From NCBI GenBank assembly GCA_935421135.1, contig OW285189.1, forward strand, positions 24,988,298 through 25,052,297: a DNA stretch of 64,000 bases, written 5' to 3'. A program made the translations under genes and the position numbers. Position 1 is the first letter of the stretch. The number at the start of each line of letters is the position of its first letter. Source of the stretch: Bugulina stolonifera (Eukaryota; Bryozoa; Gymnolaemata; Cheilostomatida; Bugulidae). The notes beneath the pieces are model-generated. The model was not told where the DNA came from. It saw only the letters and a program-made list of their open reading frames with translations, and made no database searches. This document shows, piece after piece, positions 58,001 through 64,000 of this stretch.

Positions 58001-61000
58001 TGATATACCTGTAGTATAGTATTACATGTACATGTAGTAGAGTTGGTATACCTGTAGTATTAGTATTACATGTACATGTAGTAGTGTTGGTATACCTGTA
58101 GTATAGTATTGTACATGTAGTAGTGTTGATATACCTGTAGTATAGTATTACATGTACATGTAGTAGTGTTGATATACCTGTAGTATAGTATTACATGTAC
58201 ATGTAGTAGTGTTGATATACCTGTAGTATTAGTATTGTACATGTACATGTAGTAGAGTTGATATACCTGTAGTATAGTATTGTACATGTAGTAGTGTTGG
58301 TATACCAGTAGTATAGTATTACATGTACATGTAGTAGAGTTGGTATACCTGTAGTATTAGTATTACATGTACATGTAGTAGTGTTGGTATACCTGTAGTA
58401 TAGTATTACATGTACATGTAGTAGTGTTGGTATACCTGTAGTATTAGTATTACATGTACATGTAGTAGAGTTGATATACCTGTAGTATTAGTATTGTACA
58501 TGTACATGTAGTAGTGTTGGTATACCTGTAGTATAGTATTACATGTACATGTAGTAGAGTTGATATACCTGTAGTATTAGTATTGTACATGTACATGTAG
58601 TAGAGTTGATATACCTGTAGTATAGTATTACATGTACATGTAGTAGAGTTGATATACCTGTAGTATAGTATTGTACATGTAGATGTAGTAGTGTTGTTAT
58701 ACCTGTAGTATAGTATTACATGTACATGTAGTAGTGTTGATATACCTGTAGTATAGTATTGTACATGTACATGTAGTAGAGTTGGTATACCTGTAGTATA
58801 GTATTACATGTACATGTAGTAGTGTTGGTATACCTGTAGTATAGTATTGTACATGTACATGTAGTAGTGTTGATATACCTGTAGTATAGTATTACATGTA
58901 CATGTAGTAGTGTTGGTATACCTGTAGTATAGTATTACATGTACATGTAGTAGAGTTGATATACCTGTAGTATAGTATTACATGTACATGTAGTAGAGTT
59001 GGTATACCTGTAGTATTAGTATTACATGTACATGTAGTAGAGTTGATATACCTGTAGTATTAGTATTACATGTACATGTAGTAGTGTTGGTATACCTGTA
59101 GTATAGTATTACATGTACATGTAGTAGAGTTGATATACCTGTAGTATAGTATTACATGTACATGTAGTAGTGTTGGTATACCTGTAGTATTAGTATTGTA
59201 CATGTACATGTAGTAGAGTTGGTATACCTGTAGTATTAGTATTGTACATGTACATGTAGTAGAGTTGGTATACCTGTAGTATAGTATTGTACATGTACAT
59301 GTAGTAGAGTTGATATACCTGTAGTATAGTATTACATGTACATGTAGTAGAGTTGATATACCTGTAGTATAGTATTACATGTACATGTAGTAGTGTTGGT
59401 ATACCTGTAGTATAGTATTACATGTACATGTAGTAGTGTTGGTATACCTGTAGTATTAGTATTACATGTACATGTAGTAGAGTTGGTATACCTGTAGTAT
59501 AGTACTACATGTACATGTAGTAGTGTTGATATACCTGTAGTATAGTATTACATGTACATGTAGTAGAGTTGGTATACCTGTAGTATTAGTATTACATGTA
59601 CATGTAGTAGTGTTGGTATACCTGTAGTATAGTATTACATGTACATGTAGTAGTGTTGGTATACCTGTAGTATTAGTATTGTACATGTACATGTAGTAGA
59701 GTTGGTATACCTGTAGTATAGTATTACATGTACATGTAGTAGAGTTGATATACCTGTAGTATTAGTATTACATGTACATGTAGTAGTGTTGGTATACCTG
59801 TAGTATAGTATTACATGTACATGTAGTAGTGTTGGTATACCTGTAGTATTAGTATTGTACATGTACATGTAGTAGAGTTGATATACCTGTAGTATAGTAT
59901 TGTACATGTACATGTAGTAGAGTTGGTATACCTGTAGTATAGTATTACATGTACATGTAGTAGAGTTGATATACCTGTAGTATTAGTATTACATGTACAT
60001 GTAGTAGTGTTGGTATACCTGTAGTATAGTATTACATGTACATGTAGTAGTGTTGATATACCTGTAGTATAGTATTGTACATGTACATGTAGTAGTGTTG
60101 GTATACCTGTAGTATAGTATTGTACATGTACATGTAGTAGTGTTGATATACCTGTAGTATAGTATTACATGTACATGTAGTAGTGTTGGTATACCTGTAG
60201 TATAGTATTACATGTACATGTAGTAGTGTTGGTATACCTGTAGTATAGTATTACATGTACATGTAGTAGTGTTGGTATACCTGTAGTATAGTATTGTACA
60301 TGTACATGTAGTAGTGTTGATATACCTGTAGTATAGTATTACATGTACATGTAGTAGTGTTGGTATACCTGTAGTATAGTATTACATGTACATGTAGTAG
60401 TGTTGGTATACCTGTAGTATAGTATTACATGTACATGTAGTAGTGTTGATATACCTGTAGTATAGTATTACATGTACATGTAGTAGTGTTGGTATACCTG
60501 TAGTATAGTATTGTACATGTACATGTAGTAGTGTTGGTATACCTGTAGTATAGTATTACATGTACATGTAGTAGTGTTGATATACCTGTAGTATAGTATT
60601 ACATGTACATGTAGTAGTGTTGATATACCTGTAGTATAGTATTACATGTACATGTAGTAGTGTTGATATACCTGTAGTATAGTATTGTACATGTACATGT
60701 AGTAGAGTTGATATACCTGTAGTATAGTATTACATGTACATGTAGTAGTGTTGGTATACCTGTAGTATTAGTATTACATGTACATGTAGTAGTGTTGGTA
60801 TACCTGTAGTATTAGTATTGTACATGTACATGTAGTAGAGTTGGTATACCTGTAGTATTAGTATTACATGTACATGTAGTAGAGTTGGTATACCTGTAGT
60901 ATTAGTATTGTACATGTACATGTAGTAGAGTTGGTATATCTGTAGTATAGTATTACATGTACATGTAGTAGAGTTGGTATACCTGTAGTATTAGTATTGT

Positions 61001-62869
61001 ACATGTACATGTAGTAGAGTTGGTATATCTGTAGTATAGTATTACATGTACATGTAGTAGTGTTGGTATACCTGTAGTATTAGTATTGTACATGTACATG
61101 TAGTAGAGTTGGTATACCTGTAGTATTAGTATTGTACATGTACATGTAGTAGAGTTGGTATACCTGTAGTATAGTATTGTACATGTACATGTAGTAGAGT
61201 TGATATACCTGTAGTATAGTATTGTACATGTACATGTAGTAGAGTTGATATACCCGTAGTATTAGTATTGTACATGTACATGTAGTAGAGTTGGTATACC
61301 TGTAGTATAGTATTACATGTACATGTAGTAGAGTTGGTATAGATTTTACCTCGTCGGCTAGTGATGTAAGTCTATTCTTATATCTGGACACAGTATTGTG
61401 TAGAGTATCAAACACAGCTCTAGTATGATCCTCAGATGAGTTGGTAGTCAAGTCTGCTGACACTGCAGTAGTTGCCTCCCCTGCTTCTGTAGGGAAACCG
61501 TTGAACACTGGCTGTAGATCATTAACTATCTTCTGCGATATTTCCTCCATATATTTCTAGCAACATTGATAAATTAATATAGATTCATATACGCATATGG
61601 GCCTACATGTACATTTATATGATACAATGTACCCATAAATTAATGTACTATATATACATGTATACATACAATTGTACGCGTATAAATAAATGTACTATAT
61701 AATTATACTGTACATGTATAACAATAGTACAAATATGGGTAAAATAGAATTAGCACACACCTGATGTTTGTCTGTAAGAGAGAGTTCAGCTCTCAGCTTC
61801 TTCACGTGTTCCTGATGCAAGTCCAACTGCTTCTTTAACTTATTCACTATGTCCCTCTTATCCTCCTTCTCCATCTGTAGCTGCTTCTTGAGAGAAGACA
61901 ACTCCTGTTCATTCCTGGATAAACAATTAATTATAGTGTTCACTGCATGGGCTACCATCTGAAGTACAAACACAGCACATGTAGTATTGTATGCTCTACC
62001 CAGCTAATTCTGGCCTAAGGACACACTGTAGGTAAGTTGAGAGTGTAGAGTAACAATAGTAAACTCCTACCTGTTAAGTGTGTGCCCAGCCTCACTCAAC
62101 TCTCTGCATTGTACAGCCTGTCTCTCCTCCAGCTCTGTCAACTGTGCTCTAGAATGTTCCAAGGTAGACCTCAACTCACTGCTGGTAGACTTCTCATTGT
62201 TCAATGTACATTCCAATTGAATGGACTTACTCTACAATATAGATGCTTGTGAAGAAGTCGGGGCAGACACAACCTTTTGTACTTATAAGCCTTCTGACCT
62301 CGGTCCAGAACCGATTTTCATATAAGAAGCACAATTTTGCATTCTTACTTCAATTGCTTGTATACTGTTGTTCAATAAAATACTCTTACTAATTTAATTA
62401 CGCAGTCTCTTACTGTTTACTGTTTCGATACAATTCAAAACACATACAGCTTCTAATGTTCAGATGTGCAACTCTCACCTCTAATGCATCAGCACTTAGC
62501 TGTCTTTCTTCAGACAGTGCCTTGACAGCAGCCAACTCTTCTGTCAGCAGTTGACATTTCTCCTGCATTTCCTGTAGGCATAATGATATTCATACTAGGG
62601 CTTAGTGTTGCTAACTGAGGCATGGGTATAGAAAGGGTGTTGTTCTAACTGAGAATCCAAGCCAGATGTTATCTTCAATTATTTTAATATTAAAATTGTT
62701 ATAATGGTTTTACAGAGTATATTGTACAAGTACCTGCAGAAGAGCACCTTGCTCCTCTGTCAGTGCTTTCTGTGTAGATAATTCATCTGCAGATTTCACT
62801 TTCTCAGCCCTAACTGTGTTTAGTTCACTTTCTGTAGATTGAATCTTCTCCAACATTTCATTTAATATC
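9856..62869 (-). CDS. CCDC171: CCDC171-like coiled-coil protein (19 exons seen, N-terminus outside window)
   Basis: Nineteen exons on the - strand join in phase into 3331 nt: one base that completes a split codon plus 1110 codons including the stop. The product is mostly long charged heptad-like helices (coiled coil) and ends in an 80-codon Ser/Pro-rich exon. Segments that recall CCDC171 are KLSWSELSTVVSEKLSALL (e8), LALITGSYFPLLNRSKEL (e11), SFRKAVLAVLAVHRLQ (e12) and ALEREKQAQKLLSDQ (e16). The human protein is about 1,300 residues, so roughly 200 N-terminal residues should lie right of the window. The assignment is from remembered family features, not a search. CCDC171 has no well-defined molecular function and none is inferred here. 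Seven of eight consecutive introns between e5 and e13 hold tandem arrays. Intron e5/e6 is 25.4 kb and e12/e13 is 18.8 kb, while most others are under 0.6 kb. Confidence 0.75.
10277..10543 (-). CDS. CCDC171: CCDC171-like exon e18
   Basis: Acceptor tcaacccacag (an alternative six bases further in is possible), donor AATCAG|gtacgt, 89 codons in phase 0. It reads CREEGASKTDLSRIMLSGEL, then KLAHKFVDAYTSLQAKVAAL and ends YTQHNTNQ. Coiled coil with a helical start. Confidence 0.85.
10729..10920 (-). CDS. CCDC171: CCDC171-like exon e17
   Basis: Acceptor ctctctag, donor AACAAG|gttggt, 64 codons in phase 0. It reads TLHDELDNKVTHINNLSRQV and ends YVETLVTAFNK. It contains no ATG, so ATG-based scanning misses it. 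Confidence 0.85.
11113..11304 (-). CDS. CCDC171: CCDC171-like exon e16
   Basis: Acceptor ggttacag, donor ATGAAG|gtatga, 64 codons in phase 0. It reads IEKLVPAVRLEDVMSELHEA, then LEREKQAQKLLSDQ and ends SVKFAMK. The REKQAQKLL segment is typical of this family. Confidence 0.88.
11571..11753 (-). CDS. CCDC171: CCDC171-like exon e15
   Basis: Acceptor ttactttag, donor CAGCAG|gttgtt, 61 codons in phase 0. It reads SIVTRLQERVLNFVQQLHSS, then coiled coil to LQVARQQ. Confidence 0.87.
11903..12126 (-). CDS. CCDC171: CCDC171-like exon e14
   Basis: Acceptor accttttag, donor CGT|gtgagt. It reads DGANPQGYLSSAVTSGLSKM, then IRQLSTLYRMDDIS and ends NLTVTPAR. Phase 1 in, phase 0 out. Confidence 0.87.
12369..12497 (-). 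CDS. CCDC171: CCDC171-like exon e13
   Basis: Acceptor catttatag, donor CAAG|gtatgc. It reads SESSPDAPKTEGRLVQWLCH, then IDLESVASLCTKDIIEAMNK. Phase 1 in and out. Confidence 0.85.
12565..31327. repeat. 18.8-kb minisatellite (52-bp unit, about 360 copies) filling intron e12/e13
   Basis: The + strand unit runs CATGTAACATGGATATCAAC, AGTACTATTATAATACTATG, AGTATAACACAC (52 bp). Variants are acattgtataatac (+4 bp), catGTATATC/catGGATATC, atcaac/ataaac, aacTcacc/aacAcacc, ctatgGgtat and aatGctatg. There is essentially no CpG in the unit. It begins 67 bp from the e13 acceptor and ends flush with the e12 donor. Units with aactcacc carry GGTGAGTT on the - strand, identical to the e12 donor. No genes are seen inside. 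Confidence 0.97.
31328..31554 (-). CDS. CCDC171: CCDC171-like exon e12 (its 5' splice site lies in the 18.8-kb array)
   Basis: Acceptor aactgtag, donor ACGG|gtgagtt. It reads FDAFKSQVNSLLQTLASEIP, then SFRKAVLAVLAVHRLQKSSK and HASILCWAT. Ends in phase 1, matched by e13. The last repeat unit of the array supplies the donor and the final exon base. Confidence 0.87.
31595..31718. repeat. 26-bp tandem repeat, about 4.8 copies, in intron e11/e12
   Basis: Unit GCTGCCCTCTATACAGGAAA plus tgaggg, diverged between copies. It produces the chance + strand frame 31583-31780. Confidence 0.9.
31909..32141 (-). CDS. CCDC171: CCDC171-like exon e11
   Basis: Acceptor tttctgttaag, donor AATAG|gtaact, phase 0 in and phase 2 out. 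It reads KSQRNADTAWEKLRDSDEAN, then coiled coil, then LALITGSYFPLLNRSKEL and LLHQVN. The hydrophobic LxTGxxxPLxxRS segment is a CCDC171-like mark. Confidence 0.88.
32281..32540. repeat. 12-bp minisatellite (TAATACATACTG)n, about 21 copies, in intron e10/e11
   Basis: Perfect for about 11 units and then degenerate (cgcactg, cacactg, cacgctg). Because 12 is a multiple of three it creates long repetitive open frames on both strands, which I reject as genes. Confidence 0.93.
32626..32706. repeat. 30-bp tandem repeat, about 2.7 copies, in intron e10/e11
   Basis: Unit GTGTGCATAGTACTGTAGTT plus GTGGTACCAT; copies at 32626, 32656 and 32686. Confidence 0.88.
33122..33188. repeat. 31-bp tandem repeat, about 2 copies, in intron e10/e11
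   Basis: AAACATAACATAGCCTATGA plus tttacatgtgt, repeated once with a single change. Confidence 0.8.
33217..33237 (-). CDS. CCDC171: CCDC171-like microexon e10 (21 nt)
   Basis: Acceptor tttctcttcacag, donor GAG|gtataa. It encodes only IYKEQLE in phase 0 between e9 (ending NRQQ) and e11 (starting KSQR). The seven residues equal one coiled-coil heptad, so including or skipping it keeps both frame and register. It rests on flanking splice signals and phase, not on length. Confidence 0.6.
33541..33624. repeat. 29-bp tandem repeat, about 2.9 copies, in intron e9/e10
   Basis: Unit AGGTACACAGGCTATGTGGT plus CCTCAACAG; copies at 33541, 33570 and 33599. Confidence 0.88.
33824..34024 (-). CDS. CCDC171: CCDC171-like exon e9
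   Basis: Acceptor tatctgtag, donor CAGCAG|gtatat, 67 codons in phase 0. It reads VVRLESTLTKNESYMESVRE and ends SENQNRQQ. Confidence 0.87.
34246..34310. repeat. 26-bp tandem repeat, about 2.5 copies, in intron e8/e9
   Basis: Repeats of GTGTATTTACTTTTGGATTT plus tactat. Confidence 0.75.
34427..34645 (-). CDS. CCDC171: CCDC171-like exon e8
   Basis: Acceptor atatctgcag, donor GAGAAG|gtaaga, 73 codons in phase 0. It contains LYLQHIYHLLKSDLDL and KLSWSELSTVVSEKLSALL, a WSEL-type segment that I associate with CCDC171. Confidence 0.88.
34672..35502. repeat. 44-bp minisatellite, about 19 copies, filling intron e7/e8
   Basis: Unit starts ATAGCTAATGTACATAGTTA and ends CACATGCACACATT. Two diverged units with GATATCGTGCAC and a taacatac block occur near 35170-35200 and at the donor-side end. 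The array leaves only about 6 bp at the 5' splice site and 26 bp at the 3' splice site. Confidence 0.95.
35509..35670 (-). CDS. CCDC171: CCDC171-like exon e7
   Basis: Acceptor tatttgaag, donor CAACAG|gtataa, 54 codons in phase 0. It reads DCEIKLSDTIREMERVTRDS and onward to QYQSLNQQ. The 44-bp array begins about 6 bp after the donor. Confidence 0.85.
35810..35899 (-). CDS. CCDC171: CCDC171-like exon e6
   Basis: Acceptor tgcttacag, donor GAT|gtaagt, 30 codons in phase 0. It reads KMKAKAQCDSLTKESATYKE and ends KEKAYD. It lies 48 bp from the end of the 25-kb array. Confidence 0.85.
35947..61341. repeat. 25.4-kb minisatellite (43-46-bp unit, about 575 copies) filling intron e5/e6
   Basis: The + strand unit is ACATGTACATGTAGTAGTGT followed by TGGTATACCTGTAGTATAGTATT (43 bp). 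Recurrent variants are GTATTAGTATT (+1), TATTGTACATG (+2), agAgttg/agTgttg and GATATACC/GGTATACC. Units with one acatgt deleted also occur. It fills the intron except 9 bp at the 5' splice site (61350 side) and about 47 bp at the 3' side. Each unit holds the 12-bp palindrome ACATGTACATGT and no CpG. On the - strand each unit contains ACTACAG|GTATA, which resembles fused 3' and 5' splice sites. Long - strand open frames here are repeat artefacts. Confidence 0.97.
61350..61556 (-). CDS. CCDC171: CCDC171-like exon e5 (borders the 25-kb repeat intron)
   Basis: Acceptor tgttgctag, donor GACGAG|gtaaaatc, 69 codons in phase 0. It reads KYMEEISQKIVNDLQPVF and ends LTSLADE. The minisatellite begins 9 bp inside the intron, and the exon frame stays open into the array for about 90 codons. 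Confidence 0.85.
61761..61914 (-). CDS. CCDC171: CCDC171-like exon e4
   Basis: Acceptor tttatccag, donor CAG|gtgtgt. It reads NEQELSSLKKQLQMEKEDKR and onward to LSLTDKHQ. Strong heptad pattern. Confidence 0.87.
62071..62231 (-). CDS. CCDC171: CCDC171-like exon e3
   Basis: Acceptor atattgtag, donor AACAG|gtagga, ends in phase 2. It reads SKSIQLECTLNNEKSTSSEL and onward to AGHTLN. No ATG opens a long frame here. Confidence 0.82.
62479..62571 (-). CDS. CCDC171: CCDC171-like exon e2
   Basis: 31 codons, phase 0 at both ends; acceptor tgcctacag, donor GAG|gtgaga. It reads EMQEKCQLLTEELAAVKAL and onward, a coiled coil. Confidence 0.82.
62734..62869 (-). CDS. CCDC171: CCDC171-like exon e1
   Basis: Acceptor tatatctgcag lies just above 62869 and donor CAG|gtactt follows 62734. 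It reads ILNEMLEKIQSTESELNTVR and continues as coiled coil to GALLQ. The first base completes a codon from an exon outside the window or not recognised in 62870-64000. Confidence 0.8.
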
Positions 62870-63199
62870 CTGCAGATATAACACTATTATTTATATAACA
62901 ACTACAACAACCACAGCAACACAAAATTTTTTGATACCAAATTAATCAATCAAAATAGATAAGGAAATTAAACCAAGTAAAACCTACAAACTGATACTAA
63001 AAGTTGGCTAAGAAAATTTAAAAAACAATTATACATGTATATCAATTGCATAAAGACTGAATGGTATGGAAACCGAGTAGCCATACATATATAGTTCCAT
63101 AGGAAGACCATTAAGATTGACCAACACACATTCAAACTGTGAAGCATTGAATAACAAACTTAACACACGTACATTAACTAAAGGGTGAGAGGATAATAT
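62870..63199. other. Presumed intron upstream of exon e1
   Basis: AT-rich, with no exon recognised. The frame 63029-63289 (-) overlaps the LTR boundary and has no family features. Confidence 0.5.
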
Positions 63200-63467
63200 T
63201 GTAATGGTTTCTGTGATTTGGTGCGGTCGTCCTTGGACGACTATCGACCCAGAAATGAAGTGCCTATGAGTGGTAATAGGACTTCGCATTACATGAAAGA
63301 TCGAGCGGTCTCAGTAGCCCAAATACTACCAAAGACGACCCATCTGATCTCAAGTCCGACCTTCAGACTATACAGTGAAAGAGAGTAGTTCAACCTAGTA
63401 GGCGGTTCGCAAAGCGAATGACCTAGTAAAAGGAAGAGAAAGTCCCTGTATCAAGTATAGATGTGTC

Positions 63468-63473
63468 TTTATT
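63468..63473 (-). promoter_or_regulatory. LTR poly(A) signal AATAAA
   Basis: AATAAA on the - strand, downstream of the LTR TATA box, as expected in the R region. Confidence 0.45.
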
Positions 63474-63518
63474 GAAAGCCAAGTGTAGACTGAGACAATG
63501 AACAGTAAAACAGTGCCC

Positions 63519-63526
63519 TTTATATA
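63519..63526 (-). promoter_or_regulatory. LTR TATA box TATATAAA
   Basis: TATATAAA on the - strand. Twenty-three bp upstream of it (63549-63556) is TGACGTCG, a CRE-like site, in a CpG-rich block. Confidence 0.5.
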
Positions 63527-63862
63527 GTATAAGGACTTCCGGCCGACGTGACGTCGGGAAAAGACGACGTGTGGTCGTCCGGAAGTTGCGCAACAAGATG
63601 GCCGCCGGAAGCCCGACGGCCGACCCAAAATAGGTCGGGTTCTACAAAAGTTGCTTATAATGGTCCAATTCATGTACAAAATGAATATCAATGGATTCTG
63701 AGAGGTCGGGCCTCTGTACATGGGTGTAAAAGGCATTAAAAGACTTAGAAATAATCATACAATCATATATAACAATATAAGAGTAAAGTACAAGCAGATA
63801 TATACATGTATGCACACAATAATGAGTGTCAGATGTAAGATACGACTGGGCGTACCATCACA

Positions 63863-64000
63863 TAGCCCCCTCACACTAGGTCATGGGTGTCTCTAGTGTC
63901 AAGTTAAGAAGGGTACGGTACAGTGTAGATTCTCTGGATACTATATCCAAGTCTGCTTGTACAAGCTGGAGTTGTCGGGGGTGGTTTAGATGCTGGTTGG
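63863..64000 (-). mobile_element. 3' end of LTR-retrotransposon internal region with polypurine tract
   Basis: The polypurine tract lies at 63863-63874, next to the LTR. Upstream (on the -) one frame ends with a Pro/Thr-rich stretch and then SRLGYSIQRIYTVPYPS before a stop, a composition often seen at the C-terminus of retroelement polyproteins. Too short to assign a family. Confidence 0.45.

Larger units (their letters stand above)
63200..63862 (-). mobile_element. LTR of an LTR retrotransposon (3' LTR, - orientation)
   Basis: Read on the - strand it starts TGTGATGGT (63862) and ends ACCATTACA (63200). These are imperfect inverted ends with the canonical TG...CA. Just outside the 5' end is a purine-rich tract, GTGAGGGGGC. 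Inside are a TATA box (TATATAAA, 63519-63526) and, about 46 nt downstream, AATAAA (63468-63473), as in a U3-R-U5 layout. The region 63537-63650 is far richer in CpG than the rest of the window. The other target-site copy and most of the element lie outside the window. Confidence 0.6.

Noticed and set aside
36000..61300. Dozens of - strand open frames of 60-196 codons (MYMYN..., TLLHVHV..., YYRYTN...)
   Set aside because: They are three frames of one 43-46-bp minisatellite with no stop codons. Frame changes follow unit-length variants and there is no gene-like composition or start context.
35947..61341. Array as a centromere or telomere satellite
   Set aside because: Both flanks are exons of one gene in continuous phase, so it is intronic. 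The unit does not resemble telomere repeats.
63200..63862. Interpretation of the inverted ends as a DNA transposon
   Set aside because: TG...CA ends, an adjacent polypurine tract, and a TATA box with AATAAA in order fit an LTR better. The alternative remains open until the other end is seen.

Overview
The window is AT-rich, intron-rich animal nuclear DNA. It carries two convergent protein genes, one nuclear tRNA gene, mobile-element remnants and two very large intronic tandem-repeat arrays that fill about 69% of the 64 kb. Small split exons with GT/AG junctions, a DNMT3-type de novo DNA methyltransferase and a CCDC171-type coiled-coil gene indicate a metazoan, plausibly a non-bilaterian such as a sponge. 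The species cannot be fixed from the sequence alone.

Left part (1-8.3 kb, + strand): a roughly 750-bp MITE-like element bounded by TTAA, then six exons of a DNMT3 homologue (1239-8282). Joined by phase they give one open frame of 303 codons including the stop. This is the complete catalytic domain with the FDG, PCN, ENV and RARYFWGN motifs and the C-terminal end. The N-terminal PWWP/ADD half, if present, lies left of the window. A tRNA-Lys(CTT) gene sits in one of its introns. An intergenic gap of about 1.6 kb (8283-9855) separates the two stop codons.

The rest (9.9-62.9 kb, - strand): 19 exons of one coiled-coil gene, best matched to CCDC171, run from 62869 down to the stop at 9856. Every junction keeps phase and the total is 1110 codons including the stop, so the frame is intact. 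The N-terminal exons lie right of the window. Seven of eight consecutive introns (exons e5 to e13 as numbered here) carry tandem repeats. Intron e12/e13 (18.8 kb) is almost entirely a 52-bp minisatellite of about 360 units. Intron e5/e6 (25.4 kb) is almost entirely a 43-46-bp minisatellite of about 575 units. Intron e7/e8 is almost entirely a 44-bp minisatellite of about 19 units. All three arrays start within 0-9 bp of the 5' splice site and stop about 20-70 bp before the 3' splice site. Their units carry splice-site-like sequence. This is the most unusual signal in the window.

Right end (63.2-64 kb): one 663-bp LTR, with polypurine tract and the adjoining internal end of an LTR retrotransposon, in - orientation inside the CCDC171-like gene or just upstream of its visible part. 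Most long open frames in 36-61 kb are artefacts of the 43-46-bp repeat, which has no stop in any of its three - strand frames.
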